From positions 186,001-250,000 of the forward strand of contig NZ_KQ949084.1 of NCBI RefSeq assembly GCF_001514305.1: DNA of 64,000 nt, in the 5' to 3' direction. Source of the DNA: Streptomyces dysideae. Its GTDB lineage: Bacteria; Actinomycetota; Actinomycetes; Streptomycetales; Streptomycetaceae. Of this stretch, positions 42,534 to 50,539 are shown in pieces. Under the pieces are notes generated by a model. That model did not search any database, had not been told where the DNA came from, and worked only from the letters and a program-made list of their open reading frames with translations. The position numbers and the translations under genes were made by a program. Positions within the stretch are counted from its first letter, which is position 1. Each line of letters starts with the position of its first letter.

Positions 42534-42614
42534 GCGTTGCTAACGCGCGTCGGAAGATTGCTAGCCGACTGCTAGAGATCGACCGACACTGCTAACGCGG
42601 ACCCGGAACCTACA
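42534..42614. repeat. Right end of Tn7-like element
   Basis: Four packed transposase sites, 42534-42545 (CGTTGCTAACGC), 42556-42566 (GATTGCTAGCC), 42567-42577 (GACTGCTAGAG) and 42587-42597 (CACTGCTAACG), then AACCTACA at the tip (42607-42614). Confidence 0.85.
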
Positions 42615-42619
42615 GCCGA
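42615..42619. repeat. Target-site duplication, right copy
   Basis: GCCGA directly after the terminal ACA of the element, identical to 33328-33332. Confidence 0.85.
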
Positions 42620-42673
42620 ACTGAACGCGTGTGCTTCGGGCCCCGCGGATGGCGTACACTGGAGTCACAACGA

Positions 42674-42747
42674 CGCGGGGTGGAGCAGCTCGGTAGCTCG
42701 CTGGGCTCATAACCCAGAGGTCGCAGGTTCAAATCCTGTCCCCGCTA
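42674..42747 (+). tRNA. Initiator tRNA-fMet (CAU)
   Basis: A 74-base cloverleaf with initiator features: unpaired first position (C1 against U72), three G-C pairs next to the anticodon loop (CTGGG...CCCAG) and loop CTCATAA. The discriminator is A. The Tn7-like insertion lies 59 bases upstream and probably affects or replaces part of its promoter region. Confidence 0.96.
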
Positions 42748-42754
42748 CTCAAGG

Positions 42755-42789
42755 CTCAGGGCCGGAACTCACAGAGTTCCGGCCCTGAG
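42755..42789 (+). terminator. Terminator after tRNA-fMet
   Basis: CTCAGGGCCGGAACTC pairs perfectly with GAGTTCCGGCCCTGAG across a three-base loop, with GTGTTTCC next. It starts seven bases after the tRNA. Confidence 0.88.
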
Positions 42790-42874
42790 TGTTTCCCCCG
42801 GCCAGACCGTTGACCGGTCATCCGGTCGGACCTCACCACTCGCTTCCCGCCCCCGCACCGGCAAACCTGGTCAC

Positions 42875-43978
42875 GTGAAGGCGGAGGGAGCGTACGGCGG
42901 CGGGGAACGCCGGATCACGTACGCCCGCCGCTTCGTCCGCGCGCTGCCCGCCCTGCTGATCGCCGTCGGCGGCGTGTACGACTACGTCACCCCGACGGAC
43001 TTCAGCGGGGCCCCCTTCTTCACCGCCGCTCCGCTCGTCGCCGCCCCGCTCTACTCCCGGCGCGGCACCATACTCACCGGCCTCGCGGCCGTCGCCGTCG
43101 TGCTCGGCGTGCACCTCTGGCTCGGCATCGCCTTCGACGTCGACGCGATCACGGAGCTGGTGACCGTCGCGACCGTCTCCGGGCTCGCCGTCCTCATCAA
43201 CCTCCTCGTCCGCCGCAGCGACGAGCGTCTCGCCTCCGCCCGCGAGATCGCCGAGGCCGCCCAGCGCGCCGTCCTGCCCGAGCCCGCCGAACGCATCGGC
43301 GGCTACGAGATCGCGGCACGCTACGAGGCGGCCCAGGAGGGCGCCTTCATCGGCGGTGATCTGTACGCCGTCCAGGACACCCCGCACGGGGTACGGCTGG
43401 TCGTCGGGGACGTACGCGGGAAGGGGATGGGAGCCGTCGCCACCGTGGCCGTCGTCCTCGGCGCCTTCAGCGAGGCCGCCGAACAGGAGGCCACGCTGGA
43501 AGCCGTGGCGCAGCGGCTGGAGCGCGCGCTGACCCGCGAGGGCACGCGGCGCAAGGGCCTCGACGCCTACGAGGGGTTCACCACCGTCGTCCTCGCCGAA
43601 CTGCCGCACGGCGACGGGGCCGTACGGATCGTCAACCGGGGGCATCCGCCGCCCCTGCTGCTGTACGCCGACGGCACCGTACGCCCGCAGCCCGCCACCG
43701 AACCCGCGCTGCCGCTCGGCATGGGTGAGCTCGGCACCCGGCCCGACCGTGCCCAGCAGGCCGGCTTCCCGAGCGGAGCCACGCTGCTCCTCTACACCGA
43801 CGGCCTGTCCGAGGCGCGGGACGAGCACGGCGAGTTCTACGACCCCGAGGTGCGGCTCGCGGGCCGCGGCTTCCGCCACCCGGGCACCCTGCTCGGCACC
43901 CTCGCGGAGGAGGTGCGGCGGCACTCCGGAGGCTGGATGACCGACGACATGGCGCTGATCGCCGTGCGGCGCCCCTAG
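42875..43978 (+). CDS. Membrane-bound PP2C/SpoIIE-family protein phosphatase
   Basis: A 367-residue protein. The N-terminal 110 residues hold three or four membrane spans (ALPALLIAVGGVYDYV, APLVAAPLYSRRG, LTGLAAVAVVLGVHL, TVSGLAVLINLLV). The cytoplasmic part is a SpoIIE-type phosphatase: IGGDLYAVQ, VVGDVRGKGMGAVA, VNRGHPPPLLL, LLYTDGLSEARDEHGEF and WMTDDMALIAV carry the metal-binding Asp residues. Such enzymes dephosphorylate anti-sigma-factor antagonists. The start is GTG 42875 with a weak ribosome site. The stop codon TAG (43976) lies within the CTAG that begins a MITE, so the element may have trimmed the C-terminus. Confidence 0.9.
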   Translation: MKAEGAYGGGERRITYARRFVRALPALLIAVGGVYDYVTPTDFSGAPFFTAAPLVAAPLYSRRGTILTGLAAVAVVLGVHLWLGIAFDVDAITELVTVATVSGLAVLINLLVRRSDERLASAREIAEAAQRAVLPEPAERIGGYEIAARYEAAQEGAFIGGDLYAVQDTPHGVRLVVGDVRGKGMGAVATVAVVLGAFSEAAEQEATLEAVAQRLERALTREGTRRKGLDAYEGFTTVVLAELPHGDGAVRIVNRGHPPPLLLYADGTVRPQPATEPALPLGMGELGTRPDRAQQAGFPSGATLLLYTDGLSEARDEHGEFYDPEVRLAGRGFRHPGTLLGTLAEEVRRHSGGWMTDDMALIAVRRP

Positions 43979-44109
43979 TGCCCCAACAGGCAACATTCGC
44001 CCCGTCGCGACGTCCGGTACGCTCCCCCACCGCCTTAAGGGCGTGGGAGGTGCCCCCACGCACCGGACGCCGCTCCTTAACGGGCGAACGTTGCCTGCCG
44101 GGGCACTAG
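43975..44109. mobile_element. MITE-like 135-bp element with CTAG ends
   Basis: Outer arms CTAGTGCCCC(AA/GG)CAGGCAAC(A/G)TTCGCCC are inverted repeats of 28 bases with three mismatches. An inner hairpin includes ACGTCCGGT/ACCGGACG and a CTCCCCCACCGCC/GGCGTGGGAG-like arm. There is no coding sequence. I recall similar CTAG-bounded palindromic units as dispersed repeats in Streptomyces, likely moved by a transposase in trans. CTAG at both tips may be the target duplication. Confidence 0.7.
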
Positions 44110-44329
44110 CCATTGTCACCAGTCGTGATCGCGCGACCCCCCTCCGCATAACAACTGACATACCGTCAATACCTGTGAGGCTCCTGGGTCGTGGTCAACT
44201 CGCCCGATTTACGCCAGTCATGCCCCGTAAGTCCAGGTGAAAAAGGTTAATGATCAAGAGGAACAGCTTGGAATCCACACCCCGGGTCTATTAACGTTCG
44301 ATAACGCAGCGCGGTCGTCCCAGCCGTCA

Positions 44330-44490
44330 CAAGAGGCGGCTCCGTGCGCACGCGCCGAATCCCGTAAGGGAACCGGGGAACCACCACCTTGGGGTGAATC
44401 GAGCGGATACCGCCGTGGCAGCACGGTGGGTATACGCGCGTAGGAGACCTTCCTGCTCCGAACCCGTCAGCTAACCCGGTAGGCGAGAAG
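44330..44490 (+). promoter_or_regulatory. c-di-AMP (ydaO/yuaA) riboswitch
   Basis: Conserved riboswitch blocks occur in order: CGCCGAATCCCG, GGGGAACCACC, TTGGGGTGAATC, a variable paired segment with GTGGCAGCAC, then CTCCGAACCCGTCAGCTAAC and CCCGGTAGGCG. It ends about 25 bases before the M23 peptidase start. In Streptomyces this class precedes cell-wall hydrolase genes and switches them off when c-di-AMP is high. Exact edges are approximate. The stretch 44110-44329 before it holds no gene and probably the promoter. Confidence 0.9.
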
Positions 44491-44511
44491 GAAGGAAAGG
44501 AGCACGCCCAC

Positions 44512-45537
44512 GTGGCGTCAAACCGGCCTGCTACGCAAGCCCCGTTCGTGCCCAGCCAGCGCGACACCGACACCTTCGGCTATGGCGGCTACCGCACCGA
44601 CGAGGGCCCGTTCGAGGAGTGGAACCCCACCGCGGACTCCATTCGCCCCGTACGCGGCAGGCATCGCGTCTCCAAGCAGCGCGGCGGGGGACTCGCGCGC
44701 AGCTCCACAGTGCTCGGCGTCGGTGTCATTGCCGCCGTCGGCGCGGGCGGCATGGCCACCGCCCAGACCGGCAAGCCGCCGGTCTCCATCACCGTGCCCG
44801 ATCTGCCGCTGATCTCCGACGACGCCTCCGAGGCCCCCGAGGGCTCTGCGACCGCGCTCAGCAGCCTCGCCGTGGCCGCCGATGACACCGAGCAGGGCAC
44901 CGCGGGCGCTGGTGAGGCGCTGCGGACCCGGATCATCGCGCAGGCCGAGCAGCAGCAGGAGCAGATCGAGACCAAGGCCGCCGCGGCCGCCGTCGCCGCC
45001 GCCGAGAAGGAGGCCGCCGCGGCCGCCGCCAAGGCGGAGAAGGAGGCCGAGGCCAAGGCCGCCGCCGCCAAGGAGGCGGCCGAGGAGGAGGCCCGCAAGA
45101 AGGCCGAGGCCGAGCGCCTCGCCGAGCTGGCCAGGCAGTACACGCTGCCGACCTCCTCGTACACGATCACCTCGACCTTCGGTCAGGCCGGGTCCCTCTG
45201 GTCGTCCGGCTACCACACCGGCCTCGACTTCGCGGCCCCCACGGGCACGCTCATCAAGGCCGTCCACAGCGGCACCATCACGCAGGCCGGCTGGGACGGG
45301 TCGTACGGCTACAAGACCGTGCTCACCCTCGACGACGGCACCGAGGTCTGGTACGCCCACCAGTCGTCGATCAGCGTCAGCGTCGGGCAGAAGGTCGCCA
45401 CGGGCGACGTCATCGGCCGCGTCGGCGCCACCGGCAACGTGACCGGGGCGCACCTCCACCTCGAGGTCCACCCCGACGGCTCCGCCTCCGGCATCGACCC
45501 GATGGCGTGGCTGCGCGGCTTCGGGCTCAACCCCTGA
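44512..45537 (+). CDS. M23 (LytM-type) peptidoglycan endopeptidase under c-di-AMP riboswitch
   Basis: A 341-residue protein. An N-terminal disordered part leads to one membrane span or signal anchor (STVLGVGVIAAVGAGGMATA, about 65-85). Then comes a long Ala/Glu/Lys coiled coil (about 130-205), and a C-terminal M23 domain with the zinc motifs HTGLDFAAPTG and HLHLEVHPDG. It should cut peptide cross-links in the wall, outside the cell. GTG 44512 follows GGAAAGGAG. The riboswitch upstream ties its expression to c-di-AMP and thus to growth, germination or osmotic state. Confidence 0.93.
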   Translation: MASNRPATQAPFVPSQRDTDTFGYGGYRTDEGPFEEWNPTADSIRPVRGRHRVSKQRGGGLARSSTVLGVGVIAAVGAGGMATAQTGKPPVSITVPDLPLISDDASEAPEGSATALSSLAVAADDTEQGTAGAGEALRTRIIAQAEQQQEQIETKAAAAAVAAAEKEAAAAAAKAEKEAEAKAAAAKEAAEEEARKKAEAERLAELARQYTLPTSSYTITSTFGQAGSLWSSGYHTGLDFAAPTGTLIKAVHSGTITQAGWDGSYGYKTVLTLDDGTEVWYAHQSSISVSVGQKVATGDVIGRVGATGNVTGAHLHLEVHPDGSASGIDPMAWLRGFGLNP

Positions 45538-45660
45538 TCCACGTTCACTTCTGATCTCCGGCGGCCCTGACGACAACCCCCCGACGTCAGGGCTGCCGGT
45601 TTTCGGCGCCCGGTGCGTGCGTGCGGAATAGCCGCCTCCGGCACGGGAGTTGAAGCAGAC

Positions 45661-46605
45661 ATGACTTCTCTGCGCAAGCTCGGCTCCTCCGACCTCGAGG
45701 TCTTCCCGCTCTCCCTCGGCGGCAACGTCTTCGGCTGGACCGCCGACGAGGCCCAGTCCTTCGCCGTCCTCGACGCCTACGCGGCGGCCGGCGGCAACTT
45801 CATCGACAGCGCCGACTCTTACTCGGCGTGGGCCGAGGGCAACTCCGGCGGTGAGTCCGAGACCATCATCGGCAAGTGGGCGAAGGCACGCGGCAACCGC
45901 TCCGACGTCGTGATCGCGACCAAGGTCAGCCAGCACCCCGAGTACCAGGGCCTGACCGCCGCCAACATCAAGGCCGCCGCCGACGCCTCGCTGCACCGCC
46001 TGGACACCGACTACATCGACCTCTACTACACCCACTTCGACAAGCCCGAAGTGCCGGTCGAGGAGATCATCGGCGCGCTGGACGAGCTGGTGAAGGCGGG
46101 CAAGGTCCGGCACATCGCCGCGTCCAACATCTCCACAGAGCGGCTCGAGGCGTCCCTCGCCTTCTCCGACCGCGAGGGTCTGGCCCGCTACGTCGCCCTC
46201 CAGCCCCACTACAACCTGGTCTCCCGCGCCACCTACGAGGGCGACCTCCAGGACCTCGCCGAGCGCACCGGCCTGGCGGCGGTGCCGTACTTCGCGCTGG
46301 CGTCCGGGTTCCTCACGGGCAAGTACCGCGCCGGTACGACGGTACGGAGCCCGCGGGCCGAGGGCGCCGCCAACCACCTGGAGACGGAGCGGGGCCGCAA
46401 GGTCCTCGCCGCCCTGGACGAGGTGGCCGAGGCCCATGACGCGCCGGTGGCCACGGTGGCGCTGGCGTGGCTCGCGGCCCAGCCGACGGTGGCGGCGCCG
46501 ATCGCGTCCGCGCGGACGGTGGAGCAGCTGCCGGCACTGTTGGGGGTGGGTGAGCTGACGCTCACGGAGGCGGAGGTGGAGCGACTTACGGAGGCGTCCG
46601 CCTAG
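45661..46605 (+). CDS. Aldo/keto reductase
   Basis: A 314-residue TIM-barrel reductase. Catalytic Asp and Tyr are in FIDSADSYSAW (the DxxxxY pattern), Lys in VVIATKVS and His in YTHFDKP, and SNISTERL and LASGFLTGKY complete the NADPH site. It reduces carbonyls with NADPH; the natural substrate is unknown. ATG 45661 is preceded by GGAGTTGAAG, and the open frame extends upstream without a ribosome site. It is convergent with the PrsW-like gene, whose stop lies 55 bases on. Confidence 0.93.
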   Translation: MTSLRKLGSSDLEVFPLSLGGNVFGWTADEAQSFAVLDAYAAAGGNFIDSADSYSAWAEGNSGGESETIIGKWAKARGNRSDVVIATKVSQHPEYQGLTAANIKAAADASLHRLDTDYIDLYYTHFDKPEVPVEEIIGALDELVKAGKVRHIAASNISTERLEASLAFSDREGLARYVALQPHYNLVSRATYEGDLQDLAERTGLAAVPYFALASGFLTGKYRAGTTVRSPRAEGAANHLETERGRKVLAALDEVAEAHDAPVATVALAWLAAQPTVAAPIASARTVEQLPALLGVGELTLTEAEVERLTEASA

Positions 46606-46659
46606 TTCGCCCAGTTCACCCAGTTCGCCTGGTTCCCCGGGCTTCTGCTCGGCTTCTGC

Positions 46660-48123
46660 CTATGACCGGTACGGGTTGTGCGCGGGATACGGTCCCGCCG
46701 GATGCGCCGGATGCGCCGGATGCGCCGGATGCGCCGGATGCGCCGGATGCGCCGGATGCGCCGGATGCGCCGGATGCGCCGGATGCGCCGGATGCGCCGG
46801 ATGCATCTGGTACGCCGGATATGAGGGATACGCGGGATTCGTGGGATGTGCCGGATACCCGGCCACCCCGTACATCGGCCACGGCGCCGCGACCACCGGC
46901 ACGGGCGGCGCCGTGGCCCTCGCCGCGTGGTCCAGCGCCGGGCGCGCGGGATCCCGGCGGCGCCACAGCTCGTGGAGCAGCTCCTGCTCCCGTACGACGA
47001 AGTCGGCGCCCGCCCGTCCCCGGCGCCCCCGATGCCGCAGGAACGCCAGCGACGTCGCGTACGCCTCGTACTCCGCGACCGCCCTGGCCGCTGCCCGGCC
47101 CCCGTGCCGCTGCGCGTACTGCCGGGCCACCCGCCGCGCCCGCATCGAGCCGAGCGCGAACGGCTCACCCGGCGTCAGCCACCCGGCGACGGCGTAGGCG
47201 GGCAGTTCCTCGCGTACGGTCCTCAGCTCGCGCTGCCGGGTCCAGACGACGAGCCATGTCAGCAGGCCGAACGCGGGCACCATGAAGGCCGCGTACACGG
47301 CGAAGAACCCGTACTCGCCGAAGGTCGACGAGCCGTTCCACATGGCGTGCATGCCCATCGCGAGCACCAGCCCGGAGAGGGGGAAGAGCGCCCGCCGTAC
47401 ATGCTGCCGGTCCGCCGAGAGCGCGGCGATGCCGAAGCCGATGCCGGTGAGGACGGTGAAGAGGGGGTGCGCGAACGGCGACATGATGACGCGGACGAAG
47501 AACGTCGCCGCGGTCACGGAGGCGATGCCGCTGCCGCCGCTGAGCTGGTCGGTACCGAACGCGGTGCCGAGATAGAGGATGTTCTCGGTGAAGGCGAACC
47601 CGGTGGCGGTGACGCCGGCTATCACGACGCCGTCGACGATCCCGGTGAAGTCCCGTCTGCGGAACAGGAAGACGAGCAGTACGGCGGCGGCCTTGGCGGA
47701 CTCCTCGACGACCGGCGCTATGACCGTCGCGCCGAGGGTGTCCGCGTGGGACGGGTCCGCGGTCGCTGTCGCTATCCATCTGGTCGCGAAGCTGTTGGCG
47801 ATGATCGCTATCAGCGCGGCCGCGCAGGCGCCCCAGGCGAACGAGAACACCAGGTTCCGCCAGGGCCCGGGCTCGACCCGGTCCAGCCACCGGAAGGCGG
47901 CGACGAGCAGCGGTACGGGCAGGACGGCGAGCCCCAACCCCACCAGGAACCCCTCAGTGCCGGTCTGTTCCCGCACGAGGGCGAGGATGACCAGCCCGGA
48001 GAGCGCGAGCAGGGCACTGAGCGCGCCGTACCGCACCCACCGCTTCCGCCACCAGTGCGCGTGCCTGAGCGCGCCGCCGCCGGGACCGGTGGGGTGCGTC
48101 GGGTACGGGGGACAGGTGGCCAC
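46660..48123 (-). CDS. PrsW-family intramembrane metalloprotease with HPA-repeat tail
   Basis: A 487-residue membrane protein with eight or nine hydrophobic spans between about residues 30 and 290. PrsW motifs are present: VVEESAKAAAVLLV (EExxK), FAFTENILYLG, AHPLFTVLTG and GMHAMWNGSS. The cytoplasmic part after residue 300 is Arg-rich, and the last 70 residues are Pro/Tyr-rich with eleven perfect HPA triplets. PrsW in Bacillus starts anti-sigma-factor cleavage; the target here is unknown. GTG 48123 is taken as start; ribosome site weak. It is divergent from nothing close and reads towards the aldo/keto reductase. Confidence 0.9.
   Translation of the reverse strand: MATCPPYPTHPTGPGGGALRHAHWWRKRWVRYGALSALLALSGLVILALVREQTGTEGFLVGLGLAVLPVPLLVAAFRWLDRVEPGPWRNLVFSFAWGACAAALIAIIANSFATRWIATATADPSHADTLGATVIAPVVEESAKAAAVLLVFLFRRRDFTGIVDGVVIAGVTATGFAFTENILYLGTAFGTDQLSGGSGIASVTAATFFVRVIMSPFAHPLFTVLTGIGFGIAALSADRQHVRRALFPLSGLVLAMGMHAMWNGSSTFGEYGFFAVYAAFMVPAFGLLTWLVVWTRQRELRTVREELPAYAVAGWLTPGEPFALGSMRARRVARQYAQRHGGRAAARAVAEYEAYATSLAFLRHRGRRGRAGADFVVREQELLHELWRRRDPARPALDHAARATAPPVPVVAAPWPMYGVAGYPAHPTNPAYPSYPAYQMHPAHPAHPAHPAHPAHPAHPAHPAHPAHPAHPAHPAGPYPAHNPYRS
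46700..46798 (-). repeat. Eleven perfect 9-bp tandem repeats coding HPA
   Basis: The unit GGATGCGCC (plus strand) is repeated eleven times without a change, then decays. On the coding strand each unit is one His-Pro-Ala. Identity at the DNA level suggests recent slippage, and 9-bp units keep the frame. Confidence 0.95.
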
Positions 48124-48174
48124 GGCATTGACCCTAACGAGGGAAGGACGCCGCTCGCAGCAGGGCGAGGGGGC

Positions 48175-49002
48175 TCAGGCGCCGGTGCGGGGCTGGACTT
48201 CGTGCTGTACGCGACGGAAGAGCAGGTCGTTCACGACATGTCCCTTGTCCAGTCCCTGCCCCTCGAAACGGGTCAGCGGCCGGAACTGAGGACGCGGCGC
48301 AAAACCGCCGTCGGCCTGGGTGTTCTCGAAGTCGGGGTGCGCCGTCAGCACTTCGAGCATCTGTTCGGCGTACGGCTCCCAGTCGGTGGCGCAGTGCACG
48401 ATCGCACCGGGCTTCAGCCGCTCCGCGGCGAGGGTGAGGAACTCGGGCTGGATCAGCCGCCGCTTGTGGTGCCGCTTCTTGGGCCAGGGGTCCGGGAAGT
48501 AGACGCGCAGCCCGTCCAGCGCGTCGGGGGTGAGCATCTCCCGCAGCAGGATGATGGCGTCGCCGTTGCCGACCCGGACGTTGGCCAGCCCGTTCTGGTC
48601 GGCGAGGTTGAGCAGGTTGCCCTGCCCCGGGGTGTGCACGTCGACGGCGAGGACGTTGGTCTCCGGGGCGGCGGCGGCCATCTGCGCGGTGGCCTCGCCC
48701 ATCCCGAAGCCGATCTCGAGGACGACGGGGTTGTCGTTCCCGAAGAGCTCGGCGATATCGACGACGCGCTGACCGTCGATATCGAGCCCCCACTTGGGCC
48801 ACAGCCGCTGCAAGGCGTCCGCCTGCCCGGCGGTCACCCGGCTCCGCCGCGGCTGAAAACTCCGAATCCGCCGCTCAAAATGCGACCCGGCGGGATCGGC
48901 CTTCGGCCCCTCGGGAAACCGGGGCTCACCCTTGGCACGGGCATGCCGAAGGGGCCCATCGACGGGCCGGGGGGCTTCGGGGGCGTTGAGGGAGTCAGAC
49001 AC
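48175..49002 (-). CDS. trmB: tRNA (guanine-N7)-methyltransferase
   Basis: A 275-residue protein. The SAM-binding motif VVLEIGFGMGEATAQMA, the middle VYFPDPWPKKRHHKRRLIQP and the end RPLTRFEGQGLDKGH are diagnostic of TrmB, which makes m7G46 in tRNA. An N-terminal extension of about 75 basic residues is usual in actinobacteria. I choose GTG 49002 (MSDSLNAPEAPRPVD); the longer frame enters G+C-rich repeat DNA. It lies 51 bases downstream of the PrsW-like start, on the same strand, so the two may be co-transcribed. Confidence 0.93.
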   Translation of the reverse strand: MSDSLNAPEAPRPVDGPLRHARAKGEPRFPEGPKADPAGSHFERRIRSFQPRRSRVTAGQADALQRLWPKWGLDIDGQRVVDIAELFGNDNPVVLEIGFGMGEATAQMAAAAPETNVLAVDVHTPGQGNLLNLADQNGLANVRVGNGDAIILLREMLTPDALDGLRVYFPDPWPKKRHHKRRLIQPEFLTLAAERLKPGAIVHCATDWEPYAEQMLEVLTAHPDFENTQADGGFAPRPQFRPLTRFEGQGLDKGHVVNDLLFRRVQHEVQPRTGA

Positions 49003-49145
49003 AGTGGGGTCGATTTTACGGGGCGGGAGGGCTTGGGTGGCCCGCCTCTCTCCCGACAGTAGACGGGTGGTGGGTGGGCATAGGCCGGGGGTCTGGGAGC
49101 GGAGCCCCCAGGGCGCCGAGCCCCCACCCACCCGCACCCGCACGC

Positions 49146-50354
49146 TCACACGGAACCCATTACAGCCAACGCCCGCCGAGCCACCTCCCGACCGATCGGC
49201 AGCGAAGCCGTAGCCGCAGGCGAAGGCGCGTTCAGCACATGCACAGCCCGATCCCCCTCCCGAATCAGAAAGTCATCCACCAGCGTCCCGTCCCGCAACA
49301 CCGCCTGCGCCCGCACCCCCGCCGCCGCAGGCACCAGGTCAGCCACCGAAACCGCCGGCAAAAGCCTCCGCACAGCCGCAGCGAACGCCCCCCTCGATGC
49401 CGACCGCCGAAGCTCCCCGGCGCCATACCGCCAGTGCCGCCGGGCTATCCGCCAAGCCCCCGGCCACCCCAACGTCGCCCCCAGCTCCCGAGGCCGTACG
49501 ACCCCCCACCCGTACCCCTCCCGGGCCAGCGCCGGCACCGCATTGGGCCCGATGTGCACGTCTCCGTCGATCCCGCGCGTGAGATGCACACCCAGGAACG
49601 GAAACGCGGGATCCGGCACCGGATACACCAGCCCCCGCACCAGCTCAGGCCGCGCCAGCGAGTAGTACTCCCCGCGGAACGGCACGATCCGCATCCCGGG
49701 ATCGTCCCCGGTCAGCCGCGCCACCTCGTCGCAGTACAGCCCGGCACAGTTCACCAGCACCCGCGCCCGCACCACATCCCCGGCCCGCGTCCGCACGGCG
49801 ACCCCCAGCGCCGCCCGCCGGTCGATCCGCTCCACCTCCGCGCCGTACCGGATCTCCGCCCCGGACGCCTCCGCCAGCTGCCGCGCGACGCCCACGAAGT
49901 CGCACACGCCGGTCGTCCCGACGTGTATCGCGGCGAGGCCCCGCACCTCCGGCTCGTACTCGGCGATCTGGGCGGCGCCCAGCTCCCGTACCGGAATGCC
50001 GTTCTCCCGCCCGCGCTGCACCAGCGCGTGCAGCCGCGGCAGCTCCGCCCGCTCGGTCGCGACGATCAGCTTGCCGGTGACGGCGTGGGCGATGCCGTAC
50101 TCCGCGCAGAACTTGACCATCTCGGCGGCGCCGCCCACCGCGTACCGGGCCTTCAGCGACCCCGGCCGGTAGTAGATCCCGCTGTGGATGACCCCGCTGT
50201 TGCGCCCCGTCTGATGCCGGGCGGGCCCGGCCTCCTTCTCCAGCACCGTCACCCGCGTACCCGGCGCGGCACGCGTGATCGCATACGCCGTGGACAGCCC
50301 GACGATCCCACCGCCGACCACGAGCACGTCACAGTCGTAAGCGATCGCCCGCAC
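49146..50354 (-). CDS. lhgO: L-2-hydroxyglutarate oxidase (FAD-dependent)
   Basis: A 402-residue FAD oxidoreductase of the DAO superfamily. N-terminal CDVLVVGGGIVGLSTAYAI binds FAD; HQTGRNSGVIHSGIYY, VRGLAAIHVGTTGVCDF and FLGVHLTRGIDGDVHIGPNA are typical of LhgO (YgaF). It oxidises L-2-hydroxyglutarate to 2-oxoglutarate and passes electrons to the membrane. GTG 50354 is chosen because GGGAGGTGG lies just upstream, shorter than the open frame. A diverged G+C-rich repeat (49085-49112) lies between it and trmB. Confidence 0.9.
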   Translation of the reverse strand: MRAIAYDCDVLVVGGGIVGLSTAYAITRAAPGTRVTVLEKEAGPARHQTGRNSGVIHSGIYYRPGSLKARYAVGGAAEMVKFCAEYGIAHAVTGKLIVATERAELPRLHALVQRGRENGIPVRELGAAQIAEYEPEVRGLAAIHVGTTGVCDFVGVARQLAEASGAEIRYGAEVERIDRRAALGVAVRTRAGDVVRARVLVNCAGLYCDEVARLTGDDPGMRIVPFRGEYYSLARPELVRGLVYPVPDPAFPFLGVHLTRGIDGDVHIGPNAVPALAREGYGWGVVRPRELGATLGWPGAWRIARRHWRYGAGELRRSASRGAFAAAVRRLLPAVSVADLVPAAAGVRAQAVLRDGTLVDDFLIREGDRAVHVLNAPSPAATASLPIGREVARRALAVMGSV

Positions 50355-50539
50355 GCACACCACCTCCCGCCTCCGATAGTGCACTGCGCCACTGACAATG
50401 GCTTCAAACGCAGGAGGCGGACACGTCCCGTAAGAGGCGCGGGGCTGCGTCAATATGCGGCTCCGCCGCGTGGGCGCGACCAGCCCAAGACAACCCGCAG
50501 CCCCAAACGCATATCAACCAGGCAAAACGCGACGGATCC

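Larger units (their letters stand above)
33333..42614. mobile_element. Tn7-like transposon carrying an aromatic-catabolism operon
   Basis: The element is 9,282 bp. Both ends begin TGTAGGTT when read inward, then nine variable bases, then CGTTAGCAGTG. More copies of the GTTAGCA-type site follow: three spaced on the left, four packed on the right, the arrangement known for TnsB sites in Tn7. GCCGA occurs directly outside both ends (33328-33332 and 42615-42619), a 5-bp target duplication as Tn7 makes. Remnants of tnsA and tnsB lie at the right end and read inward. Cargo: an IS256 relic, a LysR gene, six catabolic enzymes and a composite pseudogene. No intact TnsB, TnsC or target selector is present, so it cannot move by itself. 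Confidence 0.88.

Noticed and set aside
46700..46798. CRISPR-like array
   Set aside because: The 9-bp units are directly adjacent with no spacers and lie in frame in a coding sequence.
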